From SKNW01 sp050485865 (lineage in GTDB: Bacteria > Gemmatimonadota > Gemmatimonadetes > Longimicrobiales > Gaopeijiaceae): a DNA stretch of 64,000 nt. The notes below the pieces were generated by a model, which did no database searches, had not been told where the DNA came from, and saw only the letters and a list, made by a program, of their open reading frames with translations. Of the stretch, positions 17,233-25,267 are shown in pieces. Numbering within the stretch: position 1 is the stretch's first letter; each line of letters opens with the position of its first letter. The translations under genes were made by a program, and so were the position numbers. Location of the stretch: assembly GCA_050485865.1 (NCBI GenBank), contig JBJHCE010000001.1:1-64000 (forward strand). The letters are read 5' to 3'.

Positions 17233-18192
17233 ATGCGCCTCTTCCGAACCCGCGACGAGAAGCGGTCCTCCGTGTGGAAGCGGATCGTGGACCTGGCCCT
17301 CACCGACGTCCGCGTCCTCGCCGGCGGGATGGACGAGACCTCCCTGGAGGACCTGGAGGAGCGGCTTCTCGCGGCGGACTTCGGGGTCCCGGCCACCCTT
17401 CGCCTCGTGGAGCGGGTCGAGGAACTCGCGCGGCGCGGGAAGATCCGGGGAGGGCGGGAGCTCCGGGAGGCGCTCAAGGACGAGGTGCGCGCGATCCTTG
17501 CCCCGGCGGATGGAGAGGCAGGCCCGGGGGAGCTCGCCGAGAACCCCGATGGGACGCCCACCGTGTACCTGGTGGTGGGGGTGAACGGGGTGGGGAAGAC
17601 CACCTCCATCGCGAAGCTTGCCCACTTCCTGGTGGGACAGGGGCGCTCCGTCCTCGTGGCGGCGGGGGACACGTACCGGGCCGGGGCGGTGCAACAGCTC
17701 GAAAGCTGGGCGCGTCGGGTGGGTGCCGATTTCGTGCGCGGAAAGGAGGGCGGGGACCCGGCGGCGGTGGCCTTCGACGCGGTGGAGGCGGGGATCGCCC
17801 GGGGGGTCGACGTGGTCATCGTGGACACCTCCGGTCGCCTGCACACGAACCGGGGGCTCATGGACGAGCTCCGGAAGGTACACCGGGTGGTGGCGCGCCG
17901 GCTCGAGGGGGCGCCGCACGAGACCCTCATCGTCCTCGACGCCACGGTGGGGCAGAACGCGGTGGCGCAGGTGCGGGCGTTTCATGAGGTCGTGCCCCTC
18001 ACCGGGATCCTCCTGGCCAAGATGGACTCCACGGCACGGGGGGGGATCGTGGTGGCGCTGCGCGAGGAGTTCGGGATCCCGGTAAAGCTCGTCGGGCTCG
18101 GCGAAGGGGTGGAGGACCTTGACGCCTTCGATCCGGAGGCGTTCCTCGACGGGGTGTTCGATGCCGGGGACGGGGACCGGCGCACGGGATGA
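17233..18192 (+). CDS. ftsY: Signal recognition particle receptor FtsY
   Basis: SRP-receptor GTPase that docks ribosome-SRP complexes at the inner membrane for co-translational insertion. The 319-residue protein is the short form lacking the acidic A domain. The N domain is followed by G1 G-V-N-G-V-G-K-T-T (residues 116-124), D-T-Y-R-A-G-A, G3 D-T-S-G-R (from residue 198) and the specificity motif T-K-M-D in the form A-K-M-D. ATG at 17233 gives the usual start MRLFRTRDEKRS; no clear Shine-Dalgarno precedes it. The stop overlaps recG by four bases, an unusual pairing of protein targeting with DNA repair. Confidence 0.96.
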   Translation: MRLFRTRDEKRSSVWKRIVDLALTDVRVLAGGMDETSLEDLEERLLAADFGVPATLRLVERVEELARRGKIRGGRELREALKDEVRAILAPADGEAGPGELAENPDGTPTVYLVVGVNGVGKTTSIAKLAHFLVGQGRSVLVAAGDTYRAGAVQQLESWARRVGADFVRGKEGGDPAAVAFDAVEAGIARGVDVVIVDTSGRLHTNRGLMDELRKVHRVVARRLEGAPHETLIVLDATVGQNAVAQVRAFHEVVPLTGILLAKMDSTARGGIVVALREEFGIPVKLVGLGEGVEDLDAFDPEAFLDGVFDAGDGDRRTG

Positions 18193-20330
18193 CCGAGCCG
18201 GAGGTGACGCGGCTGGACCGCCCGGTCCAGTTCCTGAAGGGGGTGGGCCCGAGGCGCGCCGACGCCTTCCGGAAGCTGGGGCTCGGGACCGCGCGTGACC
18301 TCCTCCATCACCTGCCGCGGCGCTACGACGATGCGTCGACGATCACGCCCATCGCCCGGTTGGAGGTGGGGATGGAGGCCACGGCGCGGGGGGTCGTGCG
18401 GACCCGGGGGGTGATCCCCACCCGCTCGGGGCTCCGGGTCTTTCAGGCAGTGCTCCGCGACGCCTCGGGGATGATCACCTGTGCCTGGCCGGGTCAGCCC
18501 TGGCTCGAGCGGAAGATCCGCGAAGGTGACGAGCTTCTCGTTTCCGGCGCGGTGCGCTTCTACCACGGGCGGCAGCTCCACCCGAAGGAGTTCGTCCTCG
18601 TGTCGCGTGGGACCGGGAAGGAGGAGGAGGGTGGGGCGGAGGCCAGGCCCACGACGCGGGGCCTGGAAGCGGCCGAGGGGACCGTATTCGTTTCGTACCC
18701 GGCGTCGGACGAAGTCCCGCAGTGGGTGCTGCGCCGCGTGTTCGAGGCGAACCTCGAAGCCCTTCTGGAGGATGCGAAGGAGGAGGAGTACCTCGGGGAG
18801 GACGCCCTGGGGGCGCTCCGCCTCCCGGCGCTCCCGGAGGCGTTCCGGATGGTGCATGCGCCCCGCTCCCTCGCCGAAGCCGAGGAGGGCCGGCGGCGGC
18901 TCGCCTTTGACGAGTTCCTCTTTCTCCAGCTGGTGCAGGCGCTGGCCCGGGACCACGAGCGGAGGACCGAGCCGGGGATCCGCTTCGAGCGGACGAACGT
19001 CCACATCCGCCCCCTTCACGACGCGCTTCCGTTTCCTCTGACCGAGGCCCAGGCGCGTGTACTCCGGGAGATCTACGGCGACCTTGCCTCGGGGCACCGG
19101 ATGAACCGGTTCCTCCAGGGAGACGTGGGGTCGGGAAAGACGCTCGTGGCGCTCTTCTCGCTCCTTCTTGCGGTGGAGTCCGGGGTGCAGGGGGCGCTCA
19201 TGGCACCTACGGAGCTCCTGGCGGAGCAGCACGCGGGAAAGCTCCGGGAACTCCTCGAACCCCTCGAGCTCGGGGTGGGGCTCCTCACGGGGAGCCTCGG
19301 GGCGCGGGCTCGGGCCGAGACGCTGGAAGGGCTCCGGGAGGGAAGAATCCCCCTCGTGGTGGGGACACACGCCCTGATCCAGGAGGGGGTCGAGTTCCGC
19401 CGCCTGGGGCTCGTGGTGGTGGACGAGCAGCACCGGTTCGGGGTGCGGCAGCGGATGGCCCTCGTGGAGGGAGAGGGGGGGGCGAAGCCGCACGTGCTCG
19501 TGATGTCGGCGACCCCGATCCCCAGGTCGCTGGCGCTCGCGCTCTACGGGGACCTGGAGCTCTCGATCCTGGACGAGCTCCCGCCGGGCCGGACCCCCGT
19601 GACGACGCTCCTGAGGCGCCCTGGCCAGCGAGGGGAGATCTACGAGGGGATCGCGGCGGAGCTCGCCGCGGGGCGACAGGGGTACATCGTGTACCCCCTG
19701 GTCGAGGAGTCCGAGAAAACGGACCTCCGGGCGGCGACGGAGGAGTTCGAGCGGCTCCGCACCGAGGTCTTCCCGGGGCGGAGGCTGGGGCTCCTCCACG
19801 GACAGCTCCCCTCCGACGAGAAAGACCGGGTGATGCGGGCCTTCCGGGACGGGGCGCTGGACCTCCTCGTGGCGACCACGGTCATCGAGGTGGGGATCGA
19901 CGTGCCCAACGCCACCGTGATGGTGGTGGAGCACGCCGAGCGCTTCGGGCTCTCCCAGCTCCACCAGCTCCGCGGAAGGGTGGGGCGCGGGGGCGGGAAG
20001 GCGTGGTGCGTCCTCGTGGCCGAGGGGGGCGAAGTGGCCATGGAGCGACTCCGGGTCTTCGCTTCCACCACCGACGGGTTCGAGATCGCCCGGGCCGACC
20101 TCCGGATCCGGGGGCAGGGCGACCTCTTCGGGGCCCAGCAGAGCGGACGAGACCCCCTCCTCCGGCACGCGGATCTCCTTCGTGACGAGGACCTTCTGCT
20201 CGAGGCCCGCGCCCGCGCCACGGCGGTGGTGGCGGCGGACCCGGGCCTCTCGGCTCCCGAGCACGCGCGGATGGCATCGGTCCTCCGCCTGAGGCATGCG
20301 CATCGCCTCGCGATGTGGCGGGTCGGCTGA
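18189..20330 (+). CDS. recG: ATP-dependent DNA helicase RecG
   Basis: Superfamily 2 helicase that remodels stalled replication forks and Holliday junctions. The 713-residue length is normal. The N-terminal wedge domain contains an OB fold (about residues 60-150). Walker A reads G-D-V-G-S-G-K-T at residues 311-318, Walker B D-E-Q-H at 412-415, then S-A-T-P-I-P-R-S, and helicase motif VI falls in Q-L-R-G-R-V-G-R. D-L-R-I-R-G-Q-G-D-L-F-G near the end is a RecG-specific TRG-region motif. The ATG overlaps the ftsY stop. Confidence 0.97.
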   Translation: MTEPEVTRLDRPVQFLKGVGPRRADAFRKLGLGTARDLLHHLPRRYDDASTITPIARLEVGMEATARGVVRTRGVIPTRSGLRVFQAVLRDASGMITCAWPGQPWLERKIREGDELLVSGAVRFYHGRQLHPKEFVLVSRGTGKEEEGGAEARPTTRGLEAAEGTVFVSYPASDEVPQWVLRRVFEANLEALLEDAKEEEYLGEDALGALRLPALPEAFRMVHAPRSLAEAEEGRRRLAFDEFLFLQLVQALARDHERRTEPGIRFERTNVHIRPLHDALPFPLTEAQARVLREIYGDLASGHRMNRFLQGDVGSGKTLVALFSLLLAVESGVQGALMAPTELLAEQHAGKLRELLEPLELGVGLLTGSLGARARAETLEGLREGRIPLVVGTHALIQEGVEFRRLGLVVVDEQHRFGVRQRMALVEGEGGAKPHVLVMSATPIPRSLALALYGDLELSILDELPPGRTPVTTLLRRPGQRGEIYEGIAAELAAGRQGYIVYPLVEESEKTDLRAATEEFERLRTEVFPGRRLGLLHGQLPSDEKDRVMRAFRDGALDLLVATTVIEVGIDVPNATVMVVEHAERFGLSQLHQLRGRVGRGGGKAWCVLVAEGGEVAMERLRVFASTTDGFEIARADLRIRGQGDLFGAQQSGRDPLLRHADLLRDEDLLLEARARATAVVAADPGLSAPEHARMASVLRLRHAHRLAMWRVG

Positions 20331-20343
20331 GCCCGGGCGGCGA

Positions 20344-20373
20344 TTGACGCCGGCTTCCCGGCGCCTCTACCTT
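20344..20373 (+). promoter_or_regulatory. Putative sigma-70 type promoter of asnS
   Basis: A -35 hexamer TTGACG (20344-20349) and a -10 hexamer TACCTT (20368-20373) are separated by 18 bases. They lie just after the recG stop and would start a transcript about 35 bases before the asnS ATG. The match is moderate (four of six in the -10). Confidence 0.45.
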
Positions 20374-20415
20374 CCGGGCCGCCGCCGAACCCCCCACGCC
20401 CGAACCCCGAGTCCC

Positions 20416-21720
20416 ATGCTGTACGACCGCTACACCGAGGTCCAGAAGCTTTCCGAACACGCCGGATCGGAGGTCACCCTCGCCGGATGGGTCGAGACGG
20501 TGCGGGTACACGGCAAGGTGGCCTTCGTCGTGCTCCGGGACGGGACCGGGATCGTCCAGTGCGTGCTCGTGCAGAAGGCGCTGGAGGAGGCCGTGTGGGC
20601 GCTCGCTACGACGGGGCTCACCCAGGAATCCGCGGTGGAGATCACGGGCGAGGTGAAGCCTGACGCCCGGGCCCCTGGAGGCCAGGAGCTCGTGGTCCGG
20701 GGGCTCCGGCTCCTCGGGAAGGCGGAAGAGTACCCGATCCAGCCCAAGGAGCACGGGGTGGAGTTCCTGATGGACCACCGGCACCTCTGGCTCCGATCCT
20801 CCATGCAGCGGGCGGGGCTCCGGGTGCGGGCCGAGGTGATGCAGGGGATCCATGACTTCTTTCATGGACGCGGGTTCGTTCGGGTGGACACGCCGATCCT
20901 GACCGGTTCCATCGGCGAGTCGGCGGGGACGCTGTTCAGCACCGATTATTTCGGCGAGCGTGCCTACCTGGCACAGACGGGGCAGCTCTACGTGGAGACG
21001 GCCTGCCCCGCCTTCCGGAAGGTCTACTGTTTCGGCCCCACCTTCCGGGCCGAAAAGTCCAAGACCCGGCGGCACCTCACCGAGTTCTGGATGGTGGAGC
21101 CGGAGGTGGCCTTCGCCGACTCGGAGGACAACATGCGCCTCCAGGAGGAGTTCGTGAGCTACCTGGTGGCACGGGCGCTCGACCGGTGTGCCGAGGATCT
21201 GGAGGTGCTCGAGCGTGACACCTCGAAGCTCGAGGCCGTTCGGCCGCCATTTCCGCGGATCTCCTACACGGAGGCGGTGGAGTATCTCCAGTCGCAGGGG
21301 AGCGAGATCGAGTGGGGGAAGGACCTGGGGGGGGCGGACGAGACGATCCTCGCGGAGCGGAGTGAGCTTCCCACCCTGGTCTACAACTACCCGAGGGAGG
21401 CGAAGGCCTTCTACATGAAGGAGAACCCCGACGATCCGCGTACGGTGCTCTGCAACGACATGCTCGCGCCCGAGGGATACGGCGAGATCATCGGGGGGAG
21501 CCAGCGGGAGGACGATCTCGCGCGGCTCCTGGAGCGGATCCGCGAGGAGGAGCTTCCCGAGGAGGCCTATTCCTGGTACCTGGATCTCCGGCGCTACGGG
21601 AGCTTCGTCCACTCCGGGTTCGGGCTCGGGGTGGAGCGGACGGTGGCGTGGATTACCGGGCGTCCTCACGTTCGCGAGATGATCCCCTTCCCGCGGCTCA
21701 TGAACCGGCTGCATCCATGA
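20416..21720 (+). CDS. asnS: Asparaginyl-tRNA synthetase
   Basis: Class IIb aminoacyl-tRNA synthetase that charges tRNA-Asn. The 434-residue protein has an N-terminal OB anticodon-binding domain (VTLAGWVETVRVHGKVAFV) and then motif 1 around FVRVDTPILT. Motif 2 reads F-R-A-E-K-S-K-T-R-R-H-L-T-E-F-W-M-V-E-P-E, which is the AsnRS rather than AspRS form. Motif 3 is G-F-G-L-G-V-E-R. The presence of a direct AsnRS means this organism need not make Asn-tRNA by transamidation. The ATG at 20416 fits the family start MLYDRYTEVQ; no obvious Shine-Dalgarno is seen. Confidence 0.96.
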   Translation: MLYDRYTEVQKLSEHAGSEVTLAGWVETVRVHGKVAFVVLRDGTGIVQCVLVQKALEEAVWALATTGLTQESAVEITGEVKPDARAPGGQELVVRGLRLLGKAEEYPIQPKEHGVEFLMDHRHLWLRSSMQRAGLRVRAEVMQGIHDFFHGRGFVRVDTPILTGSIGESAGTLFSTDYFGERAYLAQTGQLYVETACPAFRKVYCFGPTFRAEKSKTRRHLTEFWMVEPEVAFADSEDNMRLQEEFVSYLVARALDRCAEDLEVLERDTSKLEAVRPPFPRISYTEAVEYLQSQGSEIEWGKDLGGADETILAERSELPTLVYNYPREAKAFYMKENPDDPRTVLCNDMLAPEGYGEIIGGSQREDDLARLLERIREEELPEEAYSWYLDLRRYGSFVHSGFGLGVERTVAWITGRPHVREMIPFPRLMNRLHP

Positions 21721-21736
21721 GGGAGTGAGGCCAGAG

Positions 21737-22801
21737 GTGGCGGACGTCGTCATCGACCTGAAGGACCGGCGCCCCGTCTGGGCGGTCCCTGTTTGGGCGG
21801 TGGAGCGGATCCGGGCCGCTCTCCCGGATCGATGGACCCTCCACACCGCTTCCACGCAGGCCGACGGTTCGGGTGACGGCCGCTCGACGGGGCCCTCGGA
21901 CGAAGTGCGCGAGGCGCTGGAGGGCGCGCGGGTCTACCTGGGGTACGGGATCTCCCCTGGCGTTCTGGAGGCCGGGGGTGCAACGCTCCAATGGGTCCAC
22001 TCCGGGGCCGCCGGGGTGGGGGGCTCGCTCCACCCGGCCATGCGCGAAGCCGTGGAGGATCGCGGGGTCGTCTTCACGAACAGCGCCGGGATCCACGGGC
22101 CGCCGATCGCGGAGACGGTGGTGGCAATGATTCTCCACTTCGCCCGGGGGCTCGATCTGGCCGTGCGGGCGCAGGCGGAGGGGCGATGGGGCTCCCGTGC
22201 CTTCTTCTCCGAGGACTCCCCGGTCTTCGAAATCTCCGGCACGACGGTGGGAATCGTCGGGTTCGGCGGTATCGGTCGGGAGGTCGGACGCCGGCTTCGC
22301 GCCCTCGGTGCGCACGTGGTCGGTCTCAGGCGCACCGCCGCCGCCGACAGAGCGCTACCGGACCCGGAGGGGTTCGAGGTCCTCGGTGGCTTTGGATCCG
22401 AGGGGTTGGGGCGGCTCCTGGAAATGTCGGATGTGATCGTCATCGCGGCTCCCGAAACCGAGGCTACAAGGGGCCTCTTCGACGCGGACCGGCTCCGAAC
22501 ATGTCGGCCCGGGACCGTCCTTGTGAACGTGGCGCGCGGCTCGATCGTGGACGAGACGGCACTCTTGGAGGCACTCCGGTCCGGCCACCTGCGGGGCGCG
22601 GCGCTCGACGTGTTCCAGGTGGAGCCGCTCCCCGCGGCCAGCCCGCTCTGGGGGATGTCGAACGTCCTGATCACGCCCCACGTAAGCGGCGTCTCCCGGC
22701 GCTTCTGGGAGCGAGAGGTGGATCTCGTGGTCGAGAACCTCCGCCGGTTGGTCTCCGGTGCCACCCTGCGGAACCGGGTGAGCCTCGACGCCGGGTACTG
22801 A
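21737..22801 (+). CDS. D-isomer specific 2-hydroxyacid dehydrogenase
   Basis: NAD(P)-dependent oxidoreductase of the phosphoglycerate/hydroxypyruvate dehydrogenase superfamily; the substrate cannot be told. The roughly 354-residue protein has the Rossmann fingerprint G-F-G-G-I-G near residues 175-180. It has the second family signature N-V-A-R-G-S-I-V-D-E-T-A-L, with the catalytic Arg region, and the C-terminal P-L-W-G-M-S-N-V-L-I-T-P-H-V-S-G carrying the catalytic His. GTG at 21737 is chosen because gagg lies six bases upstream; a GTG at 21725 is possible. It sits 16 bases after asnS. Codon choice here starts to look less GC-extreme than in the dcw cluster. Confidence 0.88.
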   Translation: MADVVIDLKDRRPVWAVPVWAVERIRAALPDRWTLHTASTQADGSGDGRSTGPSDEVREALEGARVYLGYGISPGVLEAGGATLQWVHSGAAGVGGSLHPAMREAVEDRGVVFTNSAGIHGPPIAETVVAMILHFARGLDLAVRAQAEGRWGSRAFFSEDSPVFEISGTTVGIVGFGGIGREVGRRLRALGAHVVGLRRTAAADRALPDPEGFEVLGGFGSEGLGRLLEMSDVIVIAAPETEATRGLFDADRLRTCRPGTVLVNVARGSIVDETALLEALRSGHLRGAALDVFQVEPLPAASPLWGMSNVLITPHVSGVSRRFWEREVDLVVENLRRLVSGATLRNRVSLDAGY

Positions 22802-22964
22802 CAAGCCCGGCCGCAGGGCAAAGAACCCGGAGTGTGGACCGGAAGACATCCCCGGTCTCACGCACGGTGCGAAGCGCACCCACGCATCGCCCACCCCCTC
22901 GACCGTTCTCCTCCGCTGTTGGTGGCCGCTCGTCCCATTCCCGCGCCCATCCGCTGGAGTCACC

Positions 22965-23972
22965 TTGGGCTCCATGAACGGGAACCAGTCGGGTACGGCC
23001 CACCGGCGCCGAAACGTCCTCGATCCTGCGGTGGCGGCGCACAGCGACGTAGTGCGGGATCTGGTATTGTCGATCGTGCGCGCGGTTCATGTCACGCGGG
23101 CAGGCGGCAACCCCCGGCGCTGCCCCCGGTGCGGGTCTGCGCACGTGATCGGGTGGGGGAGCTTTTCCGGGCGAAAGCGCTTTCGCTGCAATGGGTGCAG
23201 CCGCACGTTCAGCGACTTGACCGGAACCCTGCTCTTCCGGTCAAGGAGGCTTGCGGCGTGGCCCGACGTGCTTGCCCATATGGAGGCCGGAGCAACGCTG
23301 AGGCGGACCGCCGCGGGGTGCGGGATCCACCTGACCACCGCCTTTCGGTGGCGCCACCGTTTCCTTTCCTGGCGGCGAGCTCAGCCGGTGCCGGCGCTGG
23401 ACCGGTCGATCGCACTGGCAAGCATTCGCCTCCGGATGACTTCCACCGGCGTCGTGTCCGGCGCCCCGCCGTCCCTCGTGGATCACCCGCTCCTGAGCCT
23501 CCACGTCCACGGCTGCGTCGGCCGGCGGTGGTTGCATCGGCACCCGGTGCTCCGCTTTTCGGCGGGGTTCAGCTCCGTCCGGCGCATCAGCCGCCGCCAC
23601 CTGGATGCAATCCTCGCACCCTGGATCGCCCCGAGGTGCACGATTCTGGCCCTGGGAGGCCTCGAGCCCCTGGCGCGCTACGCCCACGAGAAGGGATACG
23701 CATGTCGTTCAGACACAGGGCGTCGCGACCCAAGGAAGCCGTTCGGGCGCCGCCCCCCGGATCGCCGCCTGGCGCATGCCGCGGTGGGGCGCTTTCGCGT
23801 CTGGATCCGCCGGTTCCGGGGGATCGGCGCCATTTACCTCGAGAACTACCTGGAGTGGTTTCGGGTCGTGACCAGTCGCGACGACCTGGAGCCGAACCCG
23901 GAGGCGCTTCGCCTGGGGCCTCCCCCGGTGGCGGCCGGGGTGCGCCACATTCCCCGCTTCACCGCCAACTGA
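22965..23972 (+). CDS. IS1595-like transposase-derived protein without recognisable catalytic residues
   Basis: The 335-residue protein has a zinc ribbon (C53-x2-C56 and C75-x2-C78, within CPRCGSAHV and FRCNGCSRTF). It continues with the S-D-L-T-G-T-L-L-F segment and a helix-turn-helix, as in IS1/IS1595 transposases. It ends with R-R-F-R-G-I-G-A-I-Y-L-E-N-Y-L-E-W-F, close to the family's C-terminal R-G-V-x-T-K-Y-L-x-N-Y-L motif. Between them the acidic catalytic residues expected for the DDE/DDN fold are not visible: the first site reads ALDRSIALAS and the second has LGGLEPLARY. No terminal inverted repeats were found nearby. The TTG at 22965 has ggag five bases upstream; ATG 22974 is an alternative. 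It is either a domesticated DNA-binding protein or a decaying element. Confidence 0.65.
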   Translation: MGSMNGNQSGTAHRRRNVLDPAVAAHSDVVRDLVLSIVRAVHVTRAGGNPRRCPRCGSAHVIGWGSFSGRKRFRCNGCSRTFSDLTGTLLFRSRRLAAWPDVLAHMEAGATLRRTAAGCGIHLTTAFRWRHRFLSWRRAQPVPALDRSIALASIRLRMTSTGVVSGAPPSLVDHPLLSLHVHGCVGRRWLHRHPVLRFSAGFSSVRRISRRHLDAILAPWIAPRCTILALGGLEPLARYAHEKGYACRSDTGRRDPRKPFGRRPPDRRLAHAAVGRFRVWIRRFRGIGAIYLENYLEWFRVVTSRDDLEPNPEALRLGPPPVAAGVRHIPRFTAN

Positions 23973-24293
23973 CGGAACGCGGGGATACCACGCTCACGAG
24001 TCTGTCGATGCTGCAGGGGAGCGATCCTGCTCGGGGAGCGCGGGGCGGGGTGGGCGGGGTGGGGCGGGGCTTGGCCCCCGACTCCGGCGCGCCTCCCCGC
24101 GGCACGCCCGGTCGACCGGCTTCGCTCCCGGGGTGGCGCTCGACCGGCACCAACACCGGATCCGAACAGTGGTGGAGTCGAGGTTGAAGTGCGGAGGCAG
24201 GTGCGGGCGTGCAGGGCCCCGCGCCGCGGGAGGGCCCGGAGTTCTCCCGATCGTCCCTGCGGCCAGGGGGACCCCGTTAGCCTCAGCTGCGAC
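23973..24293. other. Non-coding stretch between transposase-like gene and mazG end
   Basis: No supported gene is seen in these 321 bases, which separate convergent genes. The most notable content is a G-rich run on the plus strand at 24042-24069 (six G-tracts of three or four separated by single bases), which could form a G-quadruplex or act as a pause site. No tRNA, clear terminator with a T-run, or inverted terminal repeat was recognised. Confidence 0.6.
24042..24069 (+). repeat. G-tract run (potential G-quadruplex)
   Basis: Six runs of three or four G separated by single C or T bases occur in 28 bases, satisfying the general G3+N1-7 pattern more than once. In such GC-rich DNA this may be chance. 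It lies in the gap downstream of the transposase-like gene and of the convergent mazG. Confidence 0.5.
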
Positions 24294-25262
24294 TCAGCCC
24301 TGTTCGCCCCGGTTTGCCGGCCCTGCTTCGGTGCGCACCTTGGCCTCCTCCCACAACGCGTCCAGCTCCTCGAGGGAGGCCCCAGGGAGCATGAGGCCCT
24401 TCTCACGGGCCATCCGCTCCAGGAGGACGAACCGTCGAAGGAACTTCTCGTTCGCGCGGGACAGGGCCGTGGCCGCGTGGGTCCGGGCGAGCCGGGCGAG
24501 GTTGACCGCTGAGAACAGAAGGTCGCCCACCTCGTCCTCGACCGCCGATGTGGAGCCTCCCGCGAGGGCTTCCTCCACCTCGTCCAGTTCCTCTCGGACC
24601 TTTTGGATCACGCCCGCAACGTCTTGCCAGTCGAAGCCGACACCCGCCGCCTTCTCCTGCATCCGGTGGGCCCGCAGGAGGGGGTCGAGCCCGTGTGGGA
24701 GGGAGGCGAGAACCGAGTCCTTCGACCCGACCGCGCTCTCGTCGTCGGCAGGCTCCCGATTCTCCGCAGCCTTCAAGGCCTCCCACGAAGGCCGTTCGCC
24801 GCCGCGATTCGGACCAAAGATGTGCGGATGCCGGCGGATCATCTTCGCTTCGAGCCCGGCGATCACGTCCTCTCGATCGAAACGACCCTCCTCCTCGGCG
24901 ACCACGACCTGGAACGCCAGGTTCAGGAGCAGGTCTCCGAGTTCGGAACGGAGGAGTTCGGCGTTGCCTGACCGGATCGCGTCCGCCGTCTCGTGGGCCT
25001 CCTCCAGGAGATGTGGGACCAGGGACTCGGCCGTCTGGGCCCTGTCCCAGGCGCAGTGCTCCCGAAGAAAGGCGACGACGGTGAGCGCCCGGTCCAGGGT
25101 GCCTGCGCCCGGCGGGAAGCCATTCGCCCCCCCCTTGCCGAGCGCGTGGCCTTCAGAGGGTGCGTGGGGCGAGGTGGGTTCAGCCATGGGCATCGTCGGG
25201 GTGTGGGAGACGAGAGGGGACCGGATCGGGTTGCTCCCGCCCTGTTTTCTCGCATCTTTCAC
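24294..25262 (-). CDS. mazG: Nucleoside triphosphate pyrophosphohydrolase MazG
   Basis: Cytoplasmic all-alpha NTP pyrophosphatase that hydrolyses (d)NTPs to NMP and PPi and cleans non-canonical nucleotides. The 322-residue protein has two MazG domains, as in Escherichia coli MazG. The first contains C-A-W-D-R-A-Q-T and then E-E-A-H-E-T-A-D and E-L-G-D-L-L-L-N (metal-binding E-E-x-x-E and E-x-x-D). The second has the same pattern with E-E-L-D-E-V-E-E and D-E-V-G-D-L-L-F. The N-terminal 50 or so residues look disordered. The start at 25262 is supported by ggtga four bases upstream; ATGs at 25193 and 25187 are alternatives. It diverges from alr with start codons only five bases apart. Confidence 0.93.
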   Translation of the reverse strand: MKDARKQGGSNPIRSPLVSHTPTMPMAEPTSPHAPSEGHALGKGGANGFPPGAGTLDRALTVVAFLREHCAWDRAQTAESLVPHLLEEAHETADAIRSGNAELLRSELGDLLLNLAFQVVVAEEEGRFDREDVIAGLEAKMIRRHPHIFGPNRGGERPSWEALKAAENREPADDESAVGSKDSVLASLPHGLDPLLRAHRMQEKAAGVGFDWQDVAGVIQKVREELDEVEEALAGGSTSAVEDEVGDLLFSAVNLARLARTHAATALSRANEKFLRRFVLLERMAREKGLMLPGASLEELDALWEEAKVRTEAGPANRGEQG

Positions 25263-25267
25263 CGGTC

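Noticed and set aside
22802..24293. Insertion-sequence ends around the transposase-like gene
   Set aside because: No matching terminal inverted repeats or short target duplications could be found by eye on either side, so no mobile element was called.
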